A DNA stretch of 62,305 bases from Halorubrum tebenquichense DSM 14210 (lineage in GTDB: Archaea; Halobacteriota; Halobacteria; Halobacteriales; Haloferacaceae), in assembly GCF_000337415.1 (NCBI RefSeq), contig NZ_AOJD01000054.1, forward strand, positions 1-62,305, in the 5' to 3' direction. Of the stretch, positions 1-8,007 are shown in pieces. Position 1 is the first letter of the stretch. The number at the start of each line of letters is the position of its first letter. Below the pieces are notes generated by a model, which was not told the DNA's origin, did not search any database, and saw only the letters and a program-made list of their open reading frames with translations. A program made the translations under genes and the position numbers.

Positions 1-372
1 GAACCGCTCCATGTCGGCGTACGCGTCGTCGTCCGGCGGCTCCTCGCTCGCGCACATGTGGAGGTACGAGAGGAACGTCCGGTCGGTTCGGATCGGGTCG
101 GTCGCGGCCGGATCACCCTCACGCGCGACGCCGTCGGGGCCGACCCCGTCCGCGACCCCCGCGATCAGTCCCGCGGCCGACAGCGCCGACAGGAACGCGG
201 GCGACCACGGCTCGCCGGTGAAGGGGACGCCGGCCGCGGTCCCGCCGTGGACGCCCGGACGGTCGCCGACGACGTGGAAGTCGGCGTTGGCGTCGCCGTA
301 GCCCGGGACGAACGACGGACAGTCGGGACGCATCCCGAACGGGTTCCGGATCTGGTCCGTGACGTTCTGCAC
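1..372 (-). CDS. Uracil-DNA glycosylase family protein (partial, C-terminus outside window)
   Basis: The visible 124 residues are the N-terminal part of a haloarchaeal uracil-DNA glycosylase superfamily protein, which would remove uracil from DNA in base-excision repair. The start is a GTG at 372, with the opening VQNVTDQIRNPFGMRPDC followed by a GDRPGVHGG stretch that fits UDG motif I (the water-activating GDxPG-type loop). A TATA-like gcgatataacc on the minus strand (about 399-409) lies roughly 30 bases upstream, which fits a leaderless GTG start. The reading frame is open to base 1, so the later motifs cannot be checked. The family call rests on motif I and remembered haloarchaeal homologues. 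Confidence 0.6.
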   Translation of the reverse strand, partial: MQNVTDQIRNPFGMRPDCPSFVPGYGDANADFHVVGDRPGVHGGTAAGVPFTGEPWSPAFLSALSAAGLIAGVADGVGPDGVAREGDPAATDPIRTDRTFLSYLHMCASEEPPDDDAYADMERF

Positions 373-707
373 GCAACGTGATAGGCGCGCACCCGGTTAT
401 ATCGCGTTCGGTCCGACGCGGGAACGCTCCCCGGCCGGCGACCCGGATCCCGGCTCCGCAGCCAGGGAGCGGAACGAACCCCCGGAGTCGGCCCGATGCG
501 AGGCGCACGAACCGTCGTGGATACGCATAAGTTACGCAGATACCGTGGGTCCGACTGACGTTGGATACGCGTCGGTCGCCGCGCCGGGGTCGTAATTTCA
601 GGATCGTTAATTTACGACCGAGAATCGCACGACTGCGTCGGGGTACGTTCGGTCGACCGCGCGGAAGATACTTATACGTCCCCGCGCTCGGGTCGGGCAG
701 AAGTTCA
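373..707. other. Intergenic region with two outward promoters and an 8-bp inverted repeat
   Basis: No convincing gene was found here. The left part holds the leftward TATA-like box of the glycosylase gene (about 399-409). The right part holds the rightward box gatacttatacg (about 667-678) of the microprotein gene. Between them is an inverted repeat GGTCGTAA (588-595) / TTACGACC (612-619) with 16 bases between the arms, sitting about 50 bases upstream of the rightward TATA box, where an archaeal activator or repressor could bind. That role is inference. Confidence 0.5.
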
Positions 708-884
708 ATGTTCGACCGCATCCGCAGGGCGGCCCTGTTCGGGCTCCACCAAGCGACCGTCGCCGCCGGTATCTCGCTGTTCCCGGTGGCGGTCTTCGCG
801 CGCCGGCGTCTCGGCATCAACATCCCCGTCGGCCGGCTCGTCGAGACCACCACCGAGGCGTTCGAGACCGCGGACGAGGAGTGA
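708..884 (+). CDS. Small conserved-type haloarchaeal protein, 58 aa, unknown function
   Basis: A 58-residue protein starting at ATG 708, about 30 bases after a clear TATA-like box, so probably translated from a nearly leaderless transcript. The N-terminus is basic (FDRIRR), the middle (about residues 17-29) is hydrophobic and could be a short membrane segment or amphipathic helix, and the C-terminus is acidic (ETADEE). It stands alone ahead of the proteasome beta gene. I recognise it as the kind of small hypothetical protein common in haloarchaeal genomes but cannot name a function. Confidence 0.6.
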   Translation: MFDRIRRAALFGLHQATVAAGISLFPVAVFARRRLGINIPVGRLVETTTEAFETADEE

Positions 885-1142
885 TCGACCGACCGTAACG
901 GTCCGTTTTGGCGTCGACGAACGCAGATTCCCCCGAGCGACCGCGCCGGCGGCTTCTCCGGGCGTTCCGGCCGCTGACAGCTCCTACCCGCGGGACCGAC
1001 GTTGCGCGGTCGTCCGGCGGTCGCGGCCCGTTCCGGTCGGGCGGGCGAGCGGTCGTCCCCCGGCGACGGATAGGTTCGTCGGAACCGGTCGGCGGCCCCC
1101 GAAGGGTTGCCTTTATCAGCGCGCCGAGCGAATGAAGGTGTA

Positions 1143-1874
1143 ATGCGAACACCGACTGGCGACCTCTCAGACGGCCCGGCGGCGGACCTCGGCCGCGACC
1201 AGCCCGTCTTCGGACCGGAGCTCGGCGAGTTCGAACACAGCGAGCGCCGCGCCGCGAAGGCGGAAGGCGACGGCGAGATGAAGACCGGGACGACGACCGT
1301 CGGCATCAAGGCCGAGGACGGCGTCGTGATGGCGACCGACATGCGCGCCTCCCTCGGCGGCATGGTCTCCTCGAAGGACGTCCAGAAGGTCGAGGAGATT
1401 CACCCGCGCGGCGCGCTCACCATCGCCGGATCCGTCTCGGCGGCACAGAACCTCATCTCGACGCTCCGCGCCGAGACGAGCCTCTACGAGGCCCGCCGCG
1501 GCAAGGACATGTCCATGGAGGCGCTGTCGACGCTGACAGGGAACCTCCTCCGCTCGGGCGCGTTCTACATCGTCCAGCCGATCCTGGGCGGCGTCGACGA
1601 CGAGGGCGCACACATCTACTCCATCGACGCCCTCGGCGGCACGACCGAGGAGGAGTACACCGTCACCGGCTCCGGGTCGCAGTACGCGCTCGGTGTCTTG
1701 GAACAGGAGTACGACGACGGCGTCACCATCGACGAGGCGAAGACAATCGCCGCGAAGGCGATCCAGTCCGCCGTCGAGCGCGACCTCGCGTCCGGCAACG
1801 GGATCAACGTCGCCGTCGTCACCGATGACGGCGTCGACATCACCCGGTACAAGGAGTTCGACGGCCTCCTGTAA
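1143..1874 (+). CDS. psmB: Proteasome subunit beta, precursor
   Basis: Beta subunit of the archaeal 20S proteasome, a cytoplasmic threonine protease that degrades unfolded proteins delivered by PAN/CDC48-type ATPases. The 243-residue product has a 49-residue propeptide ending in MKTG, then the mature N-terminus TTTVGIKA, so the catalytic nucleophile is Thr50. In mature numbering Asp17 (ATDMR) and Lys33 (DVQK) are present, as the mechanism requires. An in-frame upstream ATG at 1107 was rejected because the known haloarchaeal propeptide is about 49 residues and a TATA-like ttgcctttatc lies about 30 bases before 1143. A T-rich stretch (1931-1940) after the gene may end transcription. Confidence 0.96.
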   Translation: MRTPTGDLSDGPAADLGRDQPVFGPELGEFEHSERRAAKAEGDGEMKTGTTTVGIKAEDGVVMATDMRASLGGMVSSKDVQKVEEIHPRGALTIAGSVSAAQNLISTLRAETSLYEARRGKDMSMEALSTLTGNLLRSGAFYIVQPILGGVDDEGAHIYSIDALGGTTEEEYTVTGSGSQYALGVLEQEYDDGVTIDEAKTIAAKAIQSAVERDLASGNGINVAVVTDDGVDITRYKEFDGLL

Positions 1875-1930
1875 GGCCGCCCGCACCGTCGACGCAGTTC
1901 CCTGACGCGGTTCGCCGACGACTCTCATCG

Positions 1931-1940
1931 CGATTTTTCC
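1931..1940 (+). terminator. T-tract after psmB
   Basis: The sequence cgatttttcc about 57 bases after the psmB stop is the kind of short T-run on which archaeal RNA polymerase ends transcription. It lies between psmB and the convergent pssA stop. No stem is needed in archaea; this is a weak call from base composition alone. Confidence 0.3.
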
Positions 1941-1984
1941 GATTCCCTCCCACTCGCGAGTACGTTCTCCGGGCTCTCCGGCCG

Positions 1985-2725
1985 TCACCGCCGCAGTCCC
2001 GGCGGCGCGCGGATCCCGTCGCCCCAGTAGAACCGGGGGCCGAAGAGGAGGTAGCCACAGGAGAGGAACAGCAGCGCGAACGCGAACCCCTCGCCGATCC
2101 ACGCGGGGAGCGCGTCCGTCGCCATGTGGCCGGCGGGGGTGAGGATCACGGCGGCCTGGACGACGCCCATCACGAGCGCGTCCTGCGCGTGGAGGTCCGG
2201 GTACGTGACCGTCGATCCCATCAGCAGCGCGAACGTCCCCGTCGCCGCGACGAGGAGAATCGGAGCGGTGTAGCCCGCAATGACGGCGGCCGCGAGCACC
2301 GTCGCCGCCAGCGTCGTCGGGACGCCGACCGTCTCGCGGGAGCCGTCCTCGTCGGCGGTGTAGAGGCCGAGGCGGGCGACCGCGGCGGCGACGAACAGCG
2401 CGCCAGCGCCGACGCCGGCGGCGACGAGGACGGGATCGGCCGCGAACGAGCGGCCGTCGCCGACGACGGCGGCGACCAGCGCGGCGGGGGCGACGCCGAA
2501 GGAGGCGACGTCCGCCAGCGAGTCGAGGTACGGGCCGGCCGGCGTCGACCCGCGGTGGCGGGCGACGACGCCGTCGAGGCCGTCCGCGACCGCGGCGAGG
2601 AGGACGAGTCGGGCCGCGAGCGCGACGTCGACCGTCGCGGCGACGACGGCGAGAAAGCCGACGGCGGCGTTGGCCACGGTGACCGCGTCCGCGAGTCCGA
2701 GCCGCCGGGCGAACCGCAGAGGCAT
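1985..2725 (-). CDS. pssA: Archaetidylserine synthase (CDP-alcohol phosphatidyltransferase family)
   Basis: A 246-residue multi-pass membrane enzyme that would join serine to CDP-archaeol to make archaetidylserine. The family signature is complete: D48, D51-G52, A55-R56, G64, D68 and D72 fit the D-x2-DG-x2-AR-x7/8-G-x3-D-x3-D pattern that binds metal and CDP. The ATG at 2725 (MPLRFARRLGLADAVTVANA) was chosen over an upstream in-frame ATG at 2782, because the shorter start matches the usual haloarchaeal N-terminus. In Haloferax, PssA is needed for lipid attachment to archaeosortase (PGF-CTERM) substrates. That is relevant here because this window encodes such a substrate at 31352-32914. Confidence 0.85.
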   Translation of the reverse strand: MPLRFARRLGLADAVTVANAAVGFLAVVAATVDVALAARLVLLAAVADGLDGVVARHRGSTPAGPYLDSLADVASFGVAPAALVAAVVGDGRSFAADPVLVAAGVGAGALFVAAAVARLGLYTADEDGSRETVGVPTTLAATVLAAAVIAGYTAPILLVAATGTFALLMGSTVTYPDLHAQDALVMGVVQAAVILTPAGHMATDALPAWIGEGFAFALLFLSCGYLLFGPRFYWGDGIRAPPGLRR

Positions 2726-2842
2726 ACCGTACCGGTCGACGAGACGGGTTTTAGGGCTTGTTATCTCGTCGACCGCCCGCACGCGACGCCGTCGAGGGAG
2801 CGTCGGGGCGCGAACCGGAGTCGGGCCGTGAGCCGACCGCCG

Positions 2843-3895
2843 TCAGGGCACGTGCCAGATGCCGCGCCCGAAGTCGAGCCACTCCCCGACGACGACGTGC
2901 GGGAGGGCGATGACGCAGACGAAGATGGTGTAGAAGGCGACCGCGCCGGAGAGCAGCGGGCCGCCGGCCAGCGGGTTCGGCGCGACGGTCCACAGGGTGA
3001 CGGCGACGGTCGCCGTGGCCAGCGCGCCGACGACGAGGACGCCCCACGCCACGACGAGCGAGACGCCCTCGGTCCGGCTGGGGCGCTCGCGCTCGACGAC
3101 CATGCTTCGGGCCGACTGGCGCATCGAGTACCACAGCGGGAAGTAGAGCCCGATGGCGACGACCACGGGCACGAGCGCGAAGTACGCGACGAGCAGCAGC
3201 GTCTCGGCGGCGTCGAGGAGCCACGATCGACTCACGCCGCCGGTCGAACGCCAACTGGTCGCGAGCCCGCCGCCGAGGTGCGCGAGCACCCCGACGCCGT
3301 ACGCTGCGCCGAGCGCCGTGGTGACCGCCTCGGGCGAGGAGGCGGCGGGACCCGCTAACTGCCCGTCGAAGACGCCGAGCATGATACCGGTGAAGCCGTA
3401 GAAGGTGTCGGTCCAGAAGACGGCGGGGACGACCATCACGGCCCCGCCGCGGACGAGGGCGGCGAGCGCGCGCTGCGGCCGCGTGGGGAGGTGGTCGGTG
3501 CCGACCAGCGCGTCCATCACGCGCAGGTCGCCGTGCCCCCCCTTCGCGACCGCGGTCCCGAACGCGAGCGCGAGCGCCGGCAGCGGCGCGACGACGAACA
3601 GCGTCACGAACGCCGCGACGAAGCCGACGTACAGCCCCACGTACCGCGCGCCGAACGGGAGGCCCCGCCGGCGGAGGTTCGAGAAGTGTTCGTACCCCCC
3701 GTGCGGGAGGTTCAGCGCGACCATCCCGACGAGGTACGCGATCATCTGCGTTCGGAGCGATACCTCGGTGCCGGCGGCGGACAGCGCGCCGAACCCGACC
3801 GCGAGCAGGAGCAACGCGGCGCGCGACGCACCGATGGCCGTCCGCTCCGGTTCACCGAGGAGCCGCCGTACCGGACTCGCCGTCGACGTCGACAT
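2843..3895 (-). CDS. brp: Brp/Blh family protein (beta-carotene 15,15'-dioxygenase-like)
   Basis: A 350-residue multi-pass membrane protein of the Brp/Blh family, whose members split beta-carotene to give retinal for rhodopsins. Conserved pieces include LPHGG (His65), KGGHGD (His121) and ALPHVVV (His333). The usual W-H-S-x-R-H box, which supplies two iron ligands in characterised Blh enzymes, reads WYSMRQ here (residues 255-260), so both histidines are replaced. It sits just leftward of the archaerhodopsin gene, as brp does beside bop in Halobacterium. A TATA-like atataaaatacc on the minus strand (about 3941-3956) would give a short leader. It may be an assembly or regulatory relative rather than an active oxygenase. 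Confidence 0.85.
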
Positions 3896-4015
3896 ACCAG
3901 CACGTACGGCTCTTACGGGGTTAGGGCCTCGTCGTCATTATTGGGTATTTTATATGCCGTGCGCGCGCTCGCCGCGGTCGCCAGCCGGCCGCCCCGCCGA
4001 GGGAGTGAGACGCGC

Positions 4016-4396
4016 TCAGTACGTGTGGATCACTTCGCCGCAGCGCGTGCACTCGATCGTGTCCGACCTGAACAGGCGCTCCTTCTTCTCCGTCGGCCCG
4101 TTACACTCGGGACAGACGCCGAGGTTCCGCCCGTCCGCGACGCGTGCGGAAAGGTCCAAGAACTGGTTTTCGAGCGTCTCGATCTGTTCGGACTGCTCTT
4201 CGACGACCGACTGGAGCTCCTCGATCGTGTCCTCCCGCTCCTCGACCGCGGTGGACAGCTCCTCGATTCGCTGTTCGTACGCGTCGATCGCCTCGACGTC
4301 GATGGTGACGTCGTCGGCCGCCTCGGTTTCGGCCTCTCGTTCCGCGGTTGTTTCGACGGTCGATTCCGCTTCCGCTTCGGCGTCATCGTCTGCCAT
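4016..4396 (-). CDS. Coiled-coil protein with C-terminal zinc ribbon, in the bop cluster
   Basis: A 126-residue acidic protein. Residues 1-30 are Glu/Asp/Ala-rich and probably disordered, about 35-88 form a heptad-like coiled coil ([18 protein letters not shown]), and 95-119 hold a zinc ribbon with Cys95/Cys98 (CPEC) and Cys116/Cys119 (CTRC). It is transcribed leftward from the 178-base region it shares with the archaerhodopsin gene. Its own TATA-like element (aagtaatgag) is about 28 bases upstream. Halobacterium has a small zinc-finger bop regulator, Brz, next to bop; this protein is twice as long and I cannot show homology. A role in rhodopsin gene control is inference from position. Confidence 0.8.
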
Positions 4397-4518
4397 GCCC
4401 TATCCGTGGTGCCCCAGGCTCATTACTTTCGGGCCGACAAGGTTCCCCCCGAAGGGGTGTCCGACGCCGGCGACGGCGGCCCGGACGCTGCCGCGACCAA
4501 GCGGCCGACGGCGCGGAT

Positions 4519-4533
4519 ACCTAACTGGGATGG
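4519..4533 (+). promoter_or_regulatory. Candidate Bat upstream activating sequence of the archaerhodopsin gene
   Basis: The 15 bases ACCTAACTGGGATGG fit most positions of the upstream element I remember for Halobacterium bop (ACCcnactagTTnGG): the ACC start, the AACT core, the central G and the GG end. The site lies 41 to 56 bases before the start codon. Because bop-type transcripts start only 2-3 bases before the ATG, this places it at about -50 to -37, where Bat acts. The consensus is recalled, not looked up. Confidence 0.6.
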
Positions 4534-4543
4534 CATCGATCTC

Positions 4544-4556
4544 AATAGAGTATATA
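4544..4556 (+). promoter_or_regulatory. TATA-like element of the archaerhodopsin gene
   Basis: The AT-rich run aatagagtatata ends about 18 bases before the start codon at 4575. If the transcript begins 2-3 bases before the ATG as in bop, the functional box is its left half (about -28). The next downstream AT-rich stretch is too close to the start. Confidence 0.5.
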
Positions 4557-4574
4557 CTGTATGAAGATGTGGGT

Positions 4575-5357
4575 ATGGACCCGATAGCGCTACAGGCGGG
4601 ATACGACCTCCTCGGGGACGGTCGCCCCGAGACGCTTTGGTTGGGTATCGGCACGCTACTAATGCTCATCGGGACCTTCTACTTCATCGCCCGCGGTTGG
4701 GGCGTGACGGACAAGAAGGCCCGTGAGTACTACGCGATCACGATCCTCGTGCCGGGGATCGCGTCGGCAGCGTATCTGTCGATGTTCTTCGGCATCGGGC
4801 TGACGACGGTCGAGGTGGCCGGGATGGCCGAGCCGCTCGAAATCTACTACGCCCGGTACGCGGACTGGCTGTTCACGACGCCGCTGCTGCTGCTTGACCT
4901 CGCGCTGCTCGCGAACGCGGACCGCACCACCATCGGGACGCTCATCGGCGTCGACGCGCTGATGATCGTCACCGGTCTCATCGGTGCGCTCTCGCACACG
5001 CCGCTCGCGCGGTACACCTGGTGGCTGTTCAGCACGATCGCGTTCCTGTTCGTGCTGTACTACCTCCTGACGGTGCTCCGCAGCGCGGCCGCGGAGCTCT
5101 CGGAGGACGTGCAGACCACCTTCAACACGCTAACGGCGCTCGTCGCCGTCCTCTGGACGGCGTACCCGATCCTGTGGATCATCGGGACCGAAGGCGCCGG
5201 CGTCGTCGGCCTGGGCGTCGAGACGCTCGCGTTCATGGTGCTCGACGTGACGGCGAAGGTCGGATTCGGGTTCGTCCTGCTCCGCAGCCGCGCCATCCTC
5301 GGCGAGACCGAGGCTCCGGAGCCCTCGGCGGGTGCCGAGGCGCAGGCCGCGGACTGA
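4575..5357 (+). CDS. bop: Archaerhodopsin, light-driven outward proton pump
   Basis: A 260-residue seven-helix retinal protein that pumps protons out of the cell in light. Key residues, with bacteriorhodopsin equivalents: Arg94 (R82), Asp97 (D85, proton acceptor), Trp98, Thr101, Asp108 (D96, proton donor), Asp224 (D212) and the retinal lysine Lys228 (K216) in LDVTAKVG. The N-terminus [20 protein letters not shown] is that of Halorubrum archaerhodopsins, which are made with a short cleaved leader of about six residues. An in-frame upstream ATG was rejected because this start is conserved and sits right after the promoter. Brp, Bat and a candidate Bat site are close by. Strictly an archaerhodopsin; the symbol bop is used for the orthologous locus. 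Confidence 0.97.
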
Positions 5358-5422
5358 CGGTCGCCCGTCGACCGTTCCGTGATCGCATCGCATCGACCGA
5401 CTTTCCACCGTTCATTTTTGAC

Positions 5423-5638
5423 ATGACTGACACAACCACCGAACAGCCGCCAGTGCTGCGTACGCGGTCCGTGATCGGACTCGCCGTCTGCCTCGCGATC
5501 GCCCTCGGCGGGATTTTCGTGATCCCCGGGTTCGAGTCGCAAGCGGGGTTCGGCGTCACGTTCTGGACGATGGCGGCGCTGGAGCTGCTCGCCATGGTCG
5601 GGGTCGCCTACTTCGTCCTCAACCTCCACGAGGAGTAG
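5423..5638 (+). CDS. Small two-helix membrane protein downstream of archaerhodopsin
   Basis: A 71-residue protein with two predicted membrane helices (about residues 17-36 and 46-67), a polar Thr-rich N-terminus and a short acidic tail (NLHEE). It begins 65 bases after the archaerhodopsin stop on the same strand and may be cotranscribed with it, although a T-rich stretch (5411-5420) sits just before the start and could be a stop or box. I do not recognise the family. A role in rhodopsin insertion or assembly is only guessed from the position. Confidence 0.65.
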   Translation: MTDTTTEQPPVLRTRSVIGLAVCLAIALGGIFVIPGFESQAGFGVTFWTMAALELLAMVGVAYFVLNLHEE

Positions 5639-5662
5639 CTCCGACCCCCGGTTTCGGCCGTC

Positions 5663-7744
5663 TCACTCCGCCGATCGATCGGGCCCCGACCGGCCGGGGT
5701 CGGCTCGCCCGTCGCGGGTCGACGGCGACGTCTCGGCGAGGGCGCGCTCGAAGTGGTCGCGACCGACGGTCGAGTCGGTCGCCGGGCCGTCGCCGACGAT
5801 CGCGTCCTCGATCGCGAGCAGCCCGGCCTCTCGGACCAGCGCCGCGAGGTCGCCGCCGCTGTACCCGGCGGTGCGGTCGGCGACGGCGTCGAGGTCGACG
5901 TCGGCCCCGACGGGCATCTCCCGCGCGTGGATCCCGAGGATCTCGCGGCGCGCGTCCCGGTCGGGGAGCGGCGTCTCGACCGCCTTCTCGATCCGTCCCG
6001 GACGCAGCAGCGCCTCGTCGATGTTGTCGGGGCGGTTGGTCGCCGCGATCACCACGACGTCGGTGAGCGGCTCCAGTCCGTCCAGCTCCGTCAGCAGCTG
6101 CGACACGACGCGCTCGCCGGCACCCGTGTCATCGCCGCGGCGCTTCGGCGAGATGGCGTCGACCTCGTCGAAGAACACCACCGCCGGCGCGTTCTCGCGC
6201 GCGGTGGCGAACAGGTCGCGGACCGCCTGCTCGCTGGCCCCGACGTACTTGTCGAGCAGCTCCGGGCCGTTCACCGGGATGAAATTCGCGTCGCTGAGGC
6301 TCGCCGCGGCCCGCGCGAGCAGCGTCTTCCCGGTCCCCGGCGGCCCGTGTAACAGGACGCCGGACGGCGGGTCGATCCCCATCTCGGCGAAGCGGTCGGC
6401 GTACTCCAGCGGCCAGTACACCGCGCGCACGAGCTCGCGTTTGGCCGGCTCCAGCCCGCCGACGTCGTCCCAGCCGACCGCGGGGAACTCCACCGTGACC
6501 TCCCGGAGGCCGGTCGGCTCGGCCTCGTCGATCGCGGCGTCGAAGTCGGTCAGCCGGATCGCGGACCGGCCGTCGCGCCGGACCGCGCGCTCCAGCGCCG
6601 CGTCCACGAGGACGGCCAAGTCAGCGAACACGTACCCGTTGAGTCGCGCGGCGATCGACTCGAAGTCGACGTCCATCGCGAGCGACGCGCCCTCGCAGAG
6701 CGCTTCGAGCGCGGCCGAGCGCTCGGCGGTCGTCAGCGGCTCGACCGCCACCTCCCGGTCGAACCGCCCGCCGCGGCGCAGCGCCGACGGCACGGCGCTC
6801 GGGTCCGTCGTCGCGCCGATCACGACCGTCCGGTCGCCGGCGCGGAGCTCGTCGACGGTCGAGCGGAGCCGGTCGGCCAGCGCGGAGCCGCCGTCGTCGG
6901 CCCCGAGCGCCTCGAGGTCGTCGAGGAGGGCCACGGTCGGCTCCCCCGCCGTGACGCTCTCGACGACGCGGTCGAGGCGGTCCGTCCGGTCGCCGGCCCG
7001 TTCGCCGCGGAGCCTGGCCGCCGAGACGCGTATGAGCGTCGCGCCGGTCGCGGCCGCGACGCCCTCGACGAGCGTCGTCTTCCCCGAGCCGCGCGGCCCG
7101 TGGAGGAGCAGGCCCAGCGTCGGGTAGCCCGCCGACTCGAAGGTGTCCGCGGCGTCGAACCGCGCCGCGACCGCCTCGCGAAGGCGCTCGAACGTCGCCG
7201 TCGGGACGAGCTCGTCCCCGACGCCGACCCCGTCCGGCCGCTCGGCGACGACGGCCGGCGTCCCGTCGTCGGCCGCGACGGTGATCTCGGTCTCGTCCGT
7301 GACGACGGCCGGCGATGACGGGGCCACGTCGCGCACGTCGAACCGGAGCGTGAGGGCACCGCCGAGGCGGGTGACCTCGAACTCGTCGCCGAGGGCGACC
7401 GCCCGGCGGTCGAGCCGCCGGCGGATCGCGTCCTCGCTCCGCTCCAAGTCGACCGACTGGCGGAGCCGGAGGGTGACGGCCGACGCGACGGGGAGGTCCG
7501 ACGCCGACACGGCCGCGGTCTCGCCGGGTTCGACCCCCGCGGTCCGACGGAGCCGTTCGGGGAGGAAGACGGCCCGCGCTCCGTCGTCGACCGCGACCGC
7601 AGGGGCGACGACCCGGTGTGCGCCCCCGACGGCGACGGAGTCGCCGAGCCCGATCCCCAGCTCGGCGAGGACGGACTCCGGGAGACCGACGCGGTCCCCG
7701 GGGACCGACGTGGGCGGCTCTCGGACCGGGATACGCACCGTCAT
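5663..7744 (-). CDS. CDC48/VAT-type AAA+ ATPase paralogue
   Basis: A 693-residue protein with the layout of archaeal CDC48: an N-terminal substrate domain (about 1-180) and two AAA+ modules. Module 1 has Walker A GPRGSGKT (216-223) and a Walker B reading ALLDDLE (272-278), with Asp where the catalytic Glu is expected. Module 2 is canonical: GPPGTGKT (467-474), VFFDE (523-527), and sensor/arginine-finger sequence ATNRPDN...RPGR. The ATG at 7744 was chosen because the longer reading frame upstream is Arg-rich, non-coding-like sequence. It runs head-to-head with the Bat-type gene. It probably remodels or unfolds proteins, perhaps feeding the proteasome; a specific link to rhodopsin is unproven. 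Confidence 0.88.
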   Translation of the reverse strand: MTVRIPVREPPTSVPGDRVGLPESVLAELGIGLGDSVAVGGAHRVVAPAVAVDDGARAVFLPERLRRTAGVEPGETAAVSASDLPVASAVTLRLRQSVDLERSEDAIRRRLDRRAVALGDEFEVTRLGGALTLRFDVRDVAPSSPAVVTDETEITVAADDGTPAVVAERPDGVGVGDELVPTATFERLREAVAARFDAADTFESAGYPTLGLLLHGPRGSGKTTLVEGVAAATGATLIRVSAARLRGERAGDRTDRLDRVVESVTAGEPTVALLDDLEALGADDGGSALADRLRSTVDELRAGDRTVVIGATTDPSAVPSALRRGGRFDREVAVEPLTTAERSAALEALCEGASLAMDVDFESIAARLNGYVFADLAVLVDAALERAVRRDGRSAIRLTDFDAAIDEAEPTGLREVTVEFPAVGWDDVGGLEPAKRELVRAVYWPLEYADRFAEMGIDPPSGVLLHGPPGTGKTLLARAAASLSDANFIPVNGPELLDKYVGASEQAVRDLFATARENAPAVVFFDEVDAISPKRRGDDTGAGERVVSQLLTELDGLEPLTDVVVIAATNRPDNIDEALLRPGRIEKAVETPLPDRDARREILGIHAREMPVGADVDLDAVADRTAGYSGGDLAALVREAGLLAIEDAIVGDGPATDSTVGRDHFERALAETSPSTRDGRADPGRSGPDRSAE

Positions 7745-8007
7745 CGGTCGTCGATGCGTACCGTCATCGTTCGTCGGTCGGATCGCGGGACGCCCCGCCG
7801 GCGGCGGTCGTCGACAGCATACACGGATCGGTACGCGCATCGACCACAAAGTACCCACGGCCTGACTGGACACCGTCGCGGCCGCCGACGCGACCGCGGC
7901 CCCGCGATTCGACTCGCTCGACGCGCCCGCCGACGCGACCCGGAGCCCCGATCCGACACGTCGGAAGACTGGCAAGCATTAACCCGTGTGACTACAAACG
8001 GCTACAC

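Noticed and set aside
1167-2102. Long open frames opposite and out of frame to real genes (for example 1167-2102 minus, 14515-15594 minus, 44587-46533 minus)
   Set aside because: Long antisense frames are normal in this GC-rich DNA. The proteins are Arg/Val/Asp-rich with no motifs, and the genes on the other strand have clear families.
4400-4574. An upstream in-frame ATG extending archaerhodopsin by many residues
   Set aside because: The extension would remove the promoter and Bat-like site, and the conserved family start MDPIALQ lies at 4575.
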